This document shows positions 1 to 8,297 of a DNA stretch of 64,000 nucleotides, in pieces (within the stretch, counting starts at the first letter, position 1; each line of letters opens with the position of its first letter). Position numbers and translations under genes: made by a program. The notes below the pieces were generated by a model. That model searched no databases. It was not told where the DNA came from and saw only the letters and a program-made list of their open reading frames with translations. Origin of the DNA: Allobosea lupini (GTDB lineage Bacteria > Pseudomonadota > Alphaproteobacteria > Rhizobiales > Beijerinckiaceae); the NCBI RefSeq assembly GCF_900109525.1, contig NZ_FOAN01000014.1:1-64000 (forward strand), given 5' to 3'.

Positions 1-1
1 G

Positions 2-67
2 ATCTGGGCCATCATGGTTCGAGGCGAGATTTACCGGATGCCGGTGCCCGGCTCGGCAGCAGCCTGA
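2..67 (+). CDS. 3' tail of a protein gene cut by the window edge (unidentified)
   Basis: A reading frame is open from the window edge for 21 codons and stops at TGA (65-67); the end reads ...YRMPVPGSAAA. Codon choice looks coding, but the piece is too short to assign to a family. It may also be chance. Confidence 0.25.
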   Translation: MWAIMVRGEIYRMPVPGSAAA

Positions 68-451
68 GAACCAGTCGTTCAATCAGCGCGCTATCCGCGC
101 GAAGGAGGTTGCGAGGACCATGTGAGATGATGGCGCACCGGTCAGACTGGGGATGAGGACAACCCGCCGAATGTCGAGGGCGTCGAAGCCCGCAAAGCAG
201 AATGGGACCTTATCCGCGGAAACCATCAGGGCCAGCGGTCGATGACCGCGCGAACAGGCCGGACACAAGACTGCACCCGACCAGCACGCCAAACTGTCAC
301 AGACCCCTTGCAACGCGGGAGCCATCCACACAAGACCTCGGGATCTGCAGTGATTGGCGCACTGCAGAATCAATTGTTTCCGAAGCGCCGATCGTCGAGC
401 GATCAAGCCCGACGGATCGTCCTCGCATTTGGCGATGGGATCGGCGCTGGA
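68..451. other. Gene-poor stretch, no supported gene
   Basis: I see no recognisable coding sequence here on either strand. An open frame on the minus strand (83-406) has no recognisable domain and no convincing ribosome binding site. No repeat or RNA gene was noticed. Confidence 0.4.
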
Positions 452-799
452 CTATCGAGAGGCGATCGCCGTCATCTCGACCAGGAGGTCGGGATAGGCA
501 AGGCGCGCCTCGACGGTCGCGCGGGCCGGCGCGTGGTCTTTTGCGACCCAGGCGTCCCAAGCTTCGTTCATGGCGGCGAACCCCGCCATGTCGGCGAGAT
601 AGATGGTAACGCTGGCCAGGTTGTTCTTGGAGACGCCGGCCTGGGCCAGCGTCTCATCGAGGCTGCGCAGAACTTCCTCGGTCTGCACCTTGACGGATTG
701 TCCGCGCGTCTGCTCCGCGACATGGCCTGCAAGGAAGATCAGATCTCCGACGATGACTGCGTCGCTCCAGCGTTCCGTCATGCCAATTCGTTCGATCAT
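452..799 (-). CDS. RidA/YjgF-family protein
   Basis: This 115-residue protein matches the usual RidA length. RidA proteins deaminate reactive enamine/imine intermediates released by PLP enzymes, typically as cytosolic trimers. Visible family features are the N-terminal 'RWSDAVIVGDLIFLAGHV' strand region and the C-terminal 'PARATVEARL' segment, which carries the conserved arginine that binds the substrate carboxylate. I chose the ATG at 799 because a GGAG lies 8 nt upstream of it. A longer start at 817 is possible, but its ATG overlaps that ribosome binding site. No pathway partner is adjacent, so the specific substrate is unknown. The family call is secure and the subfamily is not. Confidence 0.85.
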   Translation of the reverse strand: MIERIGMTERWSDAVIVGDLIFLAGHVAEQTRGQSVKVQTEEVLRSLDETLAQAGVSKNNLASVTIYLADMAGFAAMNEAWDAWVAKDHAPARATVEARLAYPDLLVEMTAIASR

Positions 800-1056
800 A
801 GGGTCAGCTCCATCCACTCGGTCTTCGGCCGATTTCCGGGGGTCGGTTCACCAGCGCTGATCGCCTCTATGACGCACATCGCGACGACGCCATATCGCCG
901 CGATGCGCCACCTGCAGACATTCTCTCTCTAGCCGAGCAGACGTCGATGACGTGATCGACACTCAGTCGCCGGCAATTTCCAGCCCAGTTGAAGGATCGA
1001 TCCGTTTTCCATCACGCCGCAGAGCTGTCGTCACGAAAAAGAAAACGGAGCATCGC

Positions 1057-1082
1057 GGAACATGCTGACCTCTCCTGCCGTT
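1057..1082 (+). promoter_or_regulatory. EcfG (general stress sigma factor) consensus promoter
   Basis: GGAAC (1057-1061), 17 nt spacer, CGTT (1079-1082). This exactly matches the GGAAC-N16-18-CGTT pattern known for the alphaproteobacterial general stress sigma factor EcfG/SigT. It lies about 30 bp upstream of the DUF6894 start codon, with a GGAG ribosome binding site between them. It should drive the DUF6894-response regulator unit. Confidence 0.7.
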
Positions 1083-1111
1083 CGGCCCTAGGGGGATCGG
1101 AGATGGCTGCG

Positions 1112-1399
1112 ATGCCAACCTACGTTGTGCGCATGGATGTCGGCGAAGGACCCGATCGGGGAGAACCAATGGAATTCCCCGACGCCTCGGCAGCCCGCCG
1201 GGACGCACAGATCGCGATAGCCGAGATCGCCCGGGATCATATTCCTGGCAAGCGCGAAGCCCATATGGCCGTCGAAATAGACGACGAGCATGGTGCAGCG
1301 ATCTATCGCGCGAAACTGGAATTCAGCGGTTACGACGGCGAAGAGCCGGAGATGGACCCTGATGGAACCCGACCGCCACAGAACGGACCATGTGAGTGA
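1112..1399 (+). CDS. DUF6894-family small protein
   Basis: This 95-residue protein opens with MPTYVVRMDVGEG and has the typical DUF6894 layout: a short N-terminal strand, a 'FPDASAARRDAQIAIAEIARD' helix, then 'MAVEIDDEHGAAIYRAKLEF' as paired strands. The family is common in Rhizobiales, often near stress or sensory genes, and its function is unknown. The start at 1112 has GGAG 9 nt upstream; an in-frame ATG at 1103 overlaps that site and is less likely. Its stop TGA overlaps the GTG start of the response regulator, so the two are probably translationally coupled. An EcfG-type promoter precedes it, placing both genes in the general stress regulon by inference. Confidence 0.75.
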   Translation: MPTYVVRMDVGEGPDRGEPMEFPDASAARRDAQIAIAEIARDHIPGKREAHMAVEIDDEHGAAIYRAKLEFSGYDGEEPEMDPDGTRPPQNGPCE

Positions 1400-1752
1400 G
1401 CAAGCCAATCGCGTTGATCGTCGAAGACGAGCCACTGCTGATGATGCACGCGGTCGATATCGTCGAGGATGCGGGGTTCGATGTTCTGGAGGCGGCCAAT
1501 GCGGACGCCGCCGTCGCCATCCTGGAGACCCGCGACGATATTCGCGTCGTTGTCACCGATGTCCAGATGCCGGGCAGCATGGACGGGGTCAAGTTGGCCA
1601 AGGCGGTGCGCGATCGCTGGCCGCCGATCCTGATCATCGTGGTCTCGGGTCACCACAAGCTACAATCAGGCGAATTGCCGGACGATGTGACATTCTTGAG
1701 CAAGCCTTATTCCGCGCGCCAGATGCATCAGGCACTTTCGCGGATGGGTTAG
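1396..1752 (+). CDS. Single-domain response regulator (LovR-like by context)
   Basis: A 118-residue stand-alone receiver domain with no output domain. The acidic pocket is E10-D11-E12 ('VEDEP'), the phospho-acceptor is D55 ('VVTDVQMPG') and the conserved lysine is K103 ('LSKPY'). It starts with GTG overlapping the upstream stop. Its last 4 bp overlap the last 4 bp of the convergent LOV histidine kinase, so the two form a tail-to-tail pair. In Caulobacter, LovR is a single-domain regulator paired with the LOV kinase LovK and transcribed by the stress sigma factor. The arrangement and the EcfG promoter here match that, so a role as phosphate sink or modulator of the kinase is likely but inferred. 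Confidence 0.88.
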   Translation: MSKPIALIVEDEPLLMMHAVDIVEDAGFDVLEAANADAAVAILETRDDIRVVVTDVQMPGSMDGVKLAKAVRDRWPPILIIVVSGHHKLQSGELPDDVTFLSKPYSARQMHQALSRMG

Positions 1753-3278
1753 TCGAAGGACGAGGTGATATTGCGCCGGAACAGTTCTTCGTCGTCCGGC
1801 GTGCCACTGATTTTGTCCTGGTCCGGGAGCGGCGCCTCGACTGTAAACAAGACACCGGATGGCAGGTAACTCAGCGAGCCCTTGCCATTGAGTTCGGCCG
1901 TCAGCACCTTTTCGATGAGCCGAGTGCCGAAACCGCGGCGGCTGGGCTGGCCTGTGACCTTCGGCCCCCCGACCTCCTGCCAGCGGAACTCGATCATCTT
2001 CGAGCCTGCGTGATCGGCAATTTGCCAATCGATCACGACATGGCCGTCGGGCACCGACAAAGCGCCGTACTTCGCGGCGTTGGTCGACAACTCGTGCAGA
2101 GCAAGCACCATCGCCATGGCCGCCCGAGGCGGCAAGCTGATTGGCGGACCGCCAACGCGGAAGCGCCTTGCCCCCGGGGCTTCGAAAGACTCTGTGGCAC
2201 TCGCGACCACCTCCGCGATGGTCGCACTCTGCCATTCCTCCCGCGTCAGCAGGTCATGAGCCGATGCCAGCGACTGCATGCGTGCGGTGAGAACCTCGGT
2301 CGCTTCCTGGAGCGAACCCGCATTCCGCAGCGTCTGCGTCGCGATCGACTGGATGGTCGCCATCGAGTTCTTGACGCGATGCTTCAACTCGGCGGTGAGC
2401 AGCAGCCGCTGCTCTTCATTACGGCGGCTTTCGGTAACATCGAGCGTGACGCCGGCCATGCTGAGCGGCTTGCCTTCCGCGGAGTAGTAGGGCCGCGCGC
2501 GCGCCATGATCCAGCGCGTTTCGCCGCTCGGTATCTCGATCCGGTATTCCTGCTCGTAGTCGTGATGTTCCTCGATGGCGTCCTCGACGGATTGCTGCAT
2601 TCGCTGCCGCTCTTCCGGCACGACTGTCGCGATGAGGTCCTGATAGGTGAAGGGTTCGGCCGGCTGTCGCCCGAAATTGCGCTTGCAGATGTCCGAGCAG
2701 GTCAGCCGCATGTCGGTGAGGTCGAGCGTCCATGAGCCGAGGCGGGCCGCCTGGATGGTGAACTTGAGGCGCTCCTCGGACTGCCGGAGCTCGCGGGTGC
2801 GGCGCTCGACCTCCTTCTCCAGCTTGTCATGCTCGCGCTGGAGACGCACCAGACGGTCGCGCTCCAGCGTGACGTCGAACTGGGACGCGAAGAAATAGGT
2901 CAGGTGGCCGTCCTCGTCGAAAACTGGCGAGATCAGCACGCGGTTGAAGAACCGACTGCCGTCCTTGCGGTGATTGACGATCTCCATCTCGATCTGCGAG
3001 CGGCGCTCGATCGCGTCGCGCAGCTTAGCCACATCGGCGGAATCGGTATCCGGTCCTTGAAGAAATCGGCAGTTGTGCCCGAGACACTCCTCGCGCTCGT
3101 AGCCGGTCAGGCGCAGGAAAGCGTCGTTGACGAAGACGATCGGATTGTCGGGCTGGTTGGGATCGGTGATCAACATCGGCATCCGCGTCGCGCGGACGGC
3201 GGATGCGAACGGGTCCGATGACTTGCCGACCTTGTCGATCTCGCTCTCGATACGATCGTGCTCGGTTTCGGCATTCAT
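1749..3278 (-). CDS. Blue-light LOV-domain HWE histidine kinase
   Basis: 509 residues. Residues about 25-135 form a LOV photosensor with the hallmark 'GHNCRFLQG'; Cys70 is the residue that forms the flavin adduct in LOV proteins. A short coiled coil (about 140-172) leads to a second PAS domain (about 175-285). The HWE kinase core follows, with His300 in 'AELKHRVKNSMATIQS', the N-box 'HELSTNAAKYGAL', and 'FRWQEVGGP', the W-x-E signature that names the family. The protein is cytosolic, with no membrane segments. It is convergent with the single-domain response regulator. LOV-HWE kinases are established blue-light sensors in Brucella and Caulobacter and feed the general stress pathway. The second PAS domain makes this longer than LovK (about 370 residues). 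Confidence 0.93.
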   Translation of the reverse strand: MNAETEHDRIESEIDKVGKSSDPFASAVRATRMPMLITDPNQPDNPIVFVNDAFLRLTGYEREECLGHNCRFLQGPDTDSADVAKLRDAIERRSQIEMEIVNHRKDGSRFFNRVLISPVFDEDGHLTYFFASQFDVTLERDRLVRLQREHDKLEKEVERRTRELRQSEERLKFTIQAARLGSWTLDLTDMRLTCSDICKRNFGRQPAEPFTYQDLIATVVPEERQRMQQSVEDAIEEHHDYEQEYRIEIPSGETRWIMARARPYYSAEGKPLSMAGVTLDVTESRRNEEQRLLLTAELKHRVKNSMATIQSIATQTLRNAGSLQEATEVLTARMQSLASAHDLLTREEWQSATIAEVVASATESFEAPGARRFRVGGPPISLPPRAAMAMVLALHELSTNAAKYGALSVPDGHVVIDWQIADHAGSKMIEFRWQEVGGPKVTGQPSRRGFGTRLIEKVLTAELNGKGSLSYLPSGVLFTVEAPLPDQDKISGTPDDEELFRRNITSSFD

Positions 3279-3785
3279 GCGTTCTGGATCTCCTGGTGTG
3301 CTTCGTAACCCGAGACATTCCCGATAGTCGTGTCATTTGCTGGACGACGCGACGGCATATGGCTGTAGCGAGAATGCAACTCTCTCGACTGCGGTGAGTT
3401 CAATCGTGGATTCGTCGAACCTACCGAAGCTCCTTATGGATGCGCGGCTTACCTCAGATTATAGGGCAGAATGACAGCTGCCGAACGCGACGCCCGATTC
3501 ATATGCAGCCCCGGCCGGGGACGGTGGACCTGCGACCCCTGACATAAAGTACCGTAGGTCGGACGTAGCCTAGTGGCGCGGGCATGCGGCGCAGCCAACG
3601 CCCAGATAGTCCATACTTCGGCCCTTACCTGCTGAACCGCTTCCAGGTGATTGCTGAGCAGGTGTTTACGGACTGATCGGATCTCCCCATCTCACCATGC
3701 TGTTCAAGCCGCGCGGCTGCCGCAGCAGAGTGTATTGACACGAATAAATCAGCAGTCGATTCCAGCGCATATGATGACCGGTCCA
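3279..3785. other. Divergent intergenic region between two sensor kinases
   Basis: About 500 bp without a supported gene. It should hold promoters for the LOV kinase (minus) and the hybrid kinase (plus). It contains a perfect 12-bp palindrome CCCCGGCCGGGG (3509-3520) and a TTGACA (3735-3740) about 45 bp before the hybrid kinase start, but no convincing -10 element. I found no EcfG consensus here and no ParE-like toxin frame. Confidence 0.5.
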
Positions 3786-6700
3786 ATGCAGAACATCACC
3801 CTCACGCCCGATCTTGAGGATTTCGTATCCGAGCAACTGGCCTCTGGTCATTATGCGGATTCGAGCGAAGTGGTCCGCGCCGCCTTGAAAGTCCTCCGGG
3901 ATAAGCCTCGCCCTTCGACGCCGAAGGAACGCACGGCGTGGCCAGTGGCCGGGGGAGAATGTGGTGCGTTGATCCGCGAGCGGGACTGGGCAGCGACCAG
4001 CCTCGGCGACGTCGATACCTGGCCGGTCGAAATGCGAGCCACGATCGCCAATATCGTGAACTCTCCGGTCGCCAAGGTGCTGATGTGGGGGCCCGACCAC
4101 ATCATGCTCTACAACGATGCCTACAGGACGATTGCCGGGGAGCGTCATCCTTCGGCTCTCGGCAGCCCGGTTGCGACGGCGTTTCCCGAGGTATGGGACT
4201 GGAACCGCCCCATTCTGGAAGCCGGCCTGCGCGGCGAAACCATCTCCTATCGCGACCAGCCCATCGAATTCGACAGGCCAGACGGCAGGACGACGCTCTA
4301 TCTCGACCTGTTCTATACGCCGGTCTACGAAGCCGATGGCGGCGTCGGCGGCGTCATGTGCACCATCGTCGACAACAGCGCACGGGTCGAGGCGGAACGG
4401 CGCGTCGCCGTCAGCGAAACCGAATTGCTGCGGGTCACCGACGCCCTGCCGATGCTGGTCTCTTATGTCGACCGGGAGCACGTCTATCGCTTCGCCAACA
4501 TCGCCTACGAAAGCTGGTTCGGGATGTCGCCCGCCAGCATGATCGGGCGACACGTCAGGGACGTCATCGGCGATGCGCCTTATCAGGATCGCCGAGCCGA
4601 TCTCGACCGCGGGCTTGCGGGTGAGCGATTCACCGCAGAAACGACGATGCCCCACCGTGATGGCGTGGCTCGCCGGCTCGAGGTTCGCTATGTGCCGCGC
4701 ATTGAGCCGGACGGTTCGATCCCTGGCGTATACGTTCTGGGAATCGACGTGCAGGAGCGTGCTCTGCGCGAGGCGGCACTGGCGCGCAGCAACAGCCGGT
4801 TTCGTCGGGCGATGGATGCCGTTCACGGGGTGTTGTGGACCAACAGTCCCGACGGCCGGATGGATGGCGAGCAGCCTGGCTGGGCTGCGCTCACCGGTCA
4901 GACCTATGAGGAATACCAGGGTTTCGGCTGGGCTGACGCTGTGCACCCCGATGACCAGTCCGCATCCGTCGAAAGCTGGAACGCGGCCGTCGATGCGCGG
5001 AGCATGTACGTCCACGAGCACCGCGTGCGCGACAGCAGCGGCAGCTGGCGCACCTTCGCGATCCGGGCCTTGCCGGTGTTCGACCCGGTCGGGGAGATCG
5101 TCGAATGGGTCGGCGTCCATACCGACATCACCCATCAGCGAGCGGCGGAAGCCGCTCTTCGTGCGCAGGCCGAGGACCTCGCCCGGCAGGTACGGCATCG
5201 CGAGCGGGCCGAGGCGCAGTTGCGACAGCTCAACGATAACCTGGAGGCTCGCGTGATCGCCGAGATCGACGAGCGGCGGCAGGCCGAAGCCAAGCTTGCG
5301 CAGGCTCAGAAGATGGAGACGGTCGGCAAGCTCACGGGAGGCGTCGCGCACGACTTCAACAATTTGCTTCAGGTCGTGGCAGGCAACCTCCAGCTTCTGG
5401 CAAAGGACATCGCCGGCAATGAACGCGCCGAGCGACGCGTGACCAACGCGATGGCCGGCGTCTCCCGCGGGGCCAAGCTCGCCTCGCAGCTTCTCGCCTT
5501 CGGACGCCGTCAGGCACTCGAACCCAAGGTCGTCAATGTCAGCCGCTTCGTGCGCGGCATGGACGACATGCTGCGCCGCGCGCTCGGCGAAGCGATCGAG
5601 ATCGAGACCGTGGTCGGCGGCGGCTTGTGGAACACGTTCATCGACCCAGCCCAGATCGAGAACGCCTTGCTCAATCTCGCGATCAATGCCCGCGATGCGA
5701 TGGAGGGCCAGGGCAAGCTCACCATCGAACTCTCGAACACTATGTTGGACGATGCCTATGTCCGCGCCCATGACGACGTGACAGCGGGGCAGTACGTCAT
5801 GCTTGCGGTCACCGATACCGGCAGCGGCATGGCGCCCGAGATCATCGACAAGGTGTTCGAGCCGTTCTTCTCGACGAAGGGCGAGGGCAAGGGCTCAGGG
5901 CTCGGTCTCTCCATGGTCTATGGCTTCGTCAAGCAATCGGGGGGCCATGTGAAGATCTATTCCGAGGTCGGGCATGGCACGACGATCAAGCTTTATCTGC
6001 CCCGCGCACTCGAGAGCGAGGATGTCGAGGTCGCGGTCGATACCGGCCCCGTCGCGGGCGGGACCGAGACGGTGCTCGTGGTCGAGGACGACGAGGAGGT
6101 TCGCGCGACGGTCGTCGAGCTCTTGGCCGATCTCGGCTACCGCGTGCTCAAGGCCGTCGATGCCGCAAGTGCGCTGAACGTGATCGAGAGCGGCGTTCCG
6201 ATCGACATGCTCTTCACGGACGTCGTGATGCCCGGCACGCTGAAGAGCCCGGAGCTGGCCCGCAAGGCGCGTGAGCGCCTCCCGAACATCGCCGTGCTGT
6301 TCACCTCGGGGTATACCGAGAACTCCATCGTGCATGGGGGCAAGCTGGATGCGGGCGTCGAGCTGCTCTCGAAGCCCTATACGCGCGAAGCGCTGGCGCG
6401 AAAGGTCAGGCACGTCCTGGCAAACCAGCAGCAGCGGAATGCCGCAGCGGCCCAACGCAGGGAGACGGAGATAGCCGCCGTGCCGGCGCCGCCGGCCGCC
6501 GCGAATGCGCGACGCACCGTACTCCTTGTCGAAGATGATGCGCTGATCCGCATGAACACGGCCGAAATCATCGAGGAGGCGGGCTTCGTCGTTGTGGATG
6601 CCGGAAGCGCCGAAGAGGCGATGGCCGCGCTGCAGACGGCTCCCGTCGACATCCTGGTGACCGACATCAATCTCCCGGGAGCATCGGGGACCGAGCTTGC

Positions 6701-6896
6701 CGCTCGTGCACGCGAACTTCGGCCGCAGGTCGTGGTCGTGTTCGCGACCGGCGACGCGTCCACCGTCGCGAAGGACGAGCGCGCGTCGATCCTCGTCAAG
6801 CCTTACGGGGAACACAGCTTGCTGGAGGTTCTCGGCGTGAAAGCGCCTGCGAGCCAGCCGAGTTCGCTGAGCAATTCCGACACCGACACGATATGA
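3786..6896 (+). CDS. Hybrid sensor histidine kinase with N-terminal ParD-like antitoxin domain
   Basis: 1036 residues from the ATG at 3786; an ATG at 3771 would add five. Residues 1-39 read as a ParD-type ribbon-helix-helix antitoxin ('MQNITLTPDLEDFVSEQLAS', 'YADSSEVVRAALKVL'). Then come three PAS-type sensor domains (about 55-205, 215-330, 335-460), a coiled coil, HisKA with His522 ('GGVAHDFNNLLQ'), HATPase ('DTGSGM', 'FEPFFSTK', 'GSGLGLSMVYG'), and two receiver domains, REC1 ('LVVEDDEE', 'LFTDVVMPG') and REC2 ('LLVEDDALI', 'LVTDINLPG'). The kinase portion opens with the familiar 'GECGALIRERDWAATSLGD' start, so the antitoxin domain is an extra addition. No membrane segments are seen. The ribosome binding site is weak, and the output pathway is unknown. 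Confidence 0.9.
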   Translation: MQNITLTPDLEDFVSEQLASGHYADSSEVVRAALKVLRDKPRPSTPKERTAWPVAGGECGALIRERDWAATSLGDVDTWPVEMRATIANIVNSPVAKVLMWGPDHIMLYNDAYRTIAGERHPSALGSPVATAFPEVWDWNRPILEAGLRGETISYRDQPIEFDRPDGRTTLYLDLFYTPVYEADGGVGGVMCTIVDNSARVEAERRVAVSETELLRVTDALPMLVSYVDREHVYRFANIAYESWFGMSPASMIGRHVRDVIGDAPYQDRRADLDRGLAGERFTAETTMPHRDGVARRLEVRYVPRIEPDGSIPGVYVLGIDVQERALREAALARSNSRFRRAMDAVHGVLWTNSPDGRMDGEQPGWAALTGQTYEEYQGFGWADAVHPDDQSASVESWNAAVDARSMYVHEHRVRDSSGSWRTFAIRALPVFDPVGEIVEWVGVHTDITHQRAAEAALRAQAEDLARQVRHRERAEAQLRQLNDNLEARVIAEIDERRQAEAKLAQAQKMETVGKLTGGVAHDFNNLLQVVAGNLQLLAKDIAGNERAERRVTNAMAGVSRGAKLASQLLAFGRRQALEPKVVNVSRFVRGMDDMLRRALGEAIEIETVVGGGLWNTFIDPAQIENALLNLAINARDAMEGQGKLTIELSNTMLDDAYVRAHDDVTAGQYVMLAVTDTGSGMAPEIIDKVFEPFFSTKGEGKGSGLGLSMVYGFVKQSGGHVKIYSEVGHGTTIKLYLPRALESEDVEVAVDTGPVAGGTETVLVVEDDEEVRATVVELLADLGYRVLKAVDAASALNVIESGVPIDMLFTDVVMPGTLKSPELARKARERLPNIAVLFTSGYTENSIVHGGKLDAGVELLSKPYTREALARKVRHVLANQQQRNAAAAQRRETEIAAVPAPPAAANARRTVLLVEDDALIRMNTAEIIEEAGFVVVDAGSAEEAMAALQTAPVDILVTDINLPGASGTELAARARELRPQVVVVFATGDASTVAKDERASILVKPYGEHSLLEVLGVKAPASQPSSLSNSDTDTI

Positions 6897-7288
6897 GGTC
6901 ATGCCGGTGAAGCCATCCGGACATGCTGGCGGGTGGCCCATCACGCCCTCGCTTCACGTGGCCGTGTCCGACGCTCCGGCTTTGACGAAACGAGGAGAGT
7001 GATCCTGGGGGCGAGGGGTGGCATCGGCTGGCCCTGCATCCCGGCACTGTCGACACAGCTCCATCGGAGCCCTATCGCGGCGAAGCAGGCAAGCCCGGGA
7101 CCCCCGGACTCGCGAAGCGGCAGCCCATCGTCTTGCTGTCGTCGACGCTGCCGTTCCTGAACAATCCGGACATCGTCTCGCCTGGGACGGATCTCGCATT
7201 CCGTTCTGACGTCCTGCTGAGATTGCCCGCGCTGCGCCAGCAGCCGCCATTGACTGTTCGCGCGCAAGCGGACGTTCTGCAAACGCGA
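6897..7288. other. Intergenic stretch without a supported gene
   Basis: About 390 bp between the hybrid kinase stop and the LysR stop. Open frames on both strands have no recognisable motif. No terminator with a T-run was seen. Confidence 0.4.
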
Positions 7289-8194
7289 CTACGGCTCGGC
7301 GTTCCACTTGAAGTCGCGGATATGCTGTAGGAACACAGACATGGCCGCGCTCTGGTGGCGCCGGTTTGGATAGTAGAGAAACCAGCTCGGCAGCTCGGGC
7401 GACCAATCGGGTAACAGTTCGACCAGGCGGCCCTCATCGAGATGCCGCTTCGCGTAGTCCTCGAAGACATGCGCGATGCCTTGTCCCGTCAGCGCCGCCT
7501 GCAGCTCCTGATGCGCCGAGCTCAGCGTCAGACGGCCCTCGGGGGCGATCTCCAAGCGCTCGCCGTTCTTCTCGAACTGCCAACTGACGATCGCTCCTCC
7601 GGGAAAGCGACGACGGATGCAGTCGAATCCCATCAGATCAGGCGGTGTCACTGGCGCGGCGCGACCCCGAAGATAGTTCGGCGAGGCGACGATCGTGTAG
7701 CGCAAGGCAGGCCCGAGCGGCACCGCGATCATGTCCTGCTCCAGCTGCCTGCCGAACCGCACTCCGGCATCGAAGCCCTGCTGGACGATATCGATGATCG
7801 CCGCGTCGCTGATCAGCTCGACCTTCACCTCCGGAAAGCGTCGCATGAAGTCAAAGACCAGCGGACACAGCACGTGGTCGACTGCCGGGCCGGGTGCATT
7901 GATCCGCAGCGTGCCCGTCGGGGTCTCGCGCAGTCGGTCGAGATCCTCGATCGCCAGCCTGATGTCGCGCAAAGTCGGAACGAGCCGTTCGTAAAGCCGC
8001 GCTCCGGCTTCCGTGGGCGCGACGCTGCGCGTGGTTCGATTCAGCAGGCGCAGGCCCAGCGTCCCTTCCAGCGCACCGATGCTCTGGCTCAGCGCCGCCG
8101 ACGAGACGCCTCGCTCCGCCGCCGCCGCGCGAAAGCCCCCGCATCTGACGATCGATGCGAAGGCGTCGAGACTGTCGAGGCGGAGCGGTCTCAT
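7289..8194 (-). CDS. LysR-family transcriptional regulator
   Basis: 301 residues, the normal LysR length. The N-terminal winged helix-turn-helix reads 'LDSLDAFASIVRCGGFRAAA', then 'GVSSAALSQSIGALEGTLGL' and 'LLNRTTRSVAPTEAG'. The effector-binding domain fills about residues 88-295. It is transcribed divergently from the exported metallo-hydrolase and aldo/keto reductase genes, with about 100 bp between them. It most likely controls that pair, as is usual for divergent LysR regulators. The inducer is unknown. Confidence 0.92.
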   Translation of the reverse strand: MRPLRLDSLDAFASIVRCGGFRAAAAERGVSSAALSQSIGALEGTLGLRLLNRTTRSVAPTEAGARLYERLVPTLRDIRLAIEDLDRLRETPTGTLRINAPGPAVDHVLCPLVFDFMRRFPEVKVELISDAAIIDIVQQGFDAGVRFGRQLEQDMIAVPLGPALRYTIVASPNYLRGRAAPVTPPDLMGFDCIRRRFPGGAIVSWQFEKNGERLEIAPEGRLTLSSAHQELQAALTGQGIAHVFEDYAKRHLDEGRLVELLPDWSPELPSWFLYYPNRRHQSAAMSVFLQHIRDFKWNAEP

Positions 8195-8206
8195 TGCGAC
8201 ATTCTG

Positions 8207-8247
8207 CTTATCAAGCTGATCGGGAGAAGACGTCTTATCTGATCAAT
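8207..8247. promoter_or_regulatory. Repeated CTTATC motifs in the LysR/hydrolase divergent promoter
   Basis: Two similar segments, CTTATCAAGCTGATC (8207-8221) and CTTATCTGATCAAT (8234-8247), lie 27 bp apart between the divergent genes. They could be the regulator's binding half-sites. This rests on position and repetition only. Confidence 0.3.
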
Positions 8248-8297
8248 CGTGCACCGTCATCTTGAGCTGGATCGACCGATCCGACTGCGAGGGAACC

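Noticed and set aside
1290..2735. 481-codon open frame on the plus strand across the response regulator and LOV kinase
   Set aside because: It overlaps two genes with clear catalytic motifs and has no family features itself.
3509..3520. CCCCGGCCGGGG palindrome as operator
   Set aside because: Such short GC palindromes are expected by chance in a GC-rich genome; nothing else supports it.
3735..3763. Sigma-70 promoter before the hybrid kinase
   Set aside because: TTGACA is present, but no acceptable -10 hexamer lies at 16-18 bp.
3666..5771. 701-codon open frame opposite the hybrid kinase
   Set aside because: GC-rich third positions keep the antisense frame open. The plus strand carries unmistakable PAS and kinase motifs.
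3279..7288. A ParE or other toxin gene partnering the ParD-like domain
   Set aside because: No small frame on either side of the hybrid kinase resembles ParE; the domain appears to be an orphan fusion.
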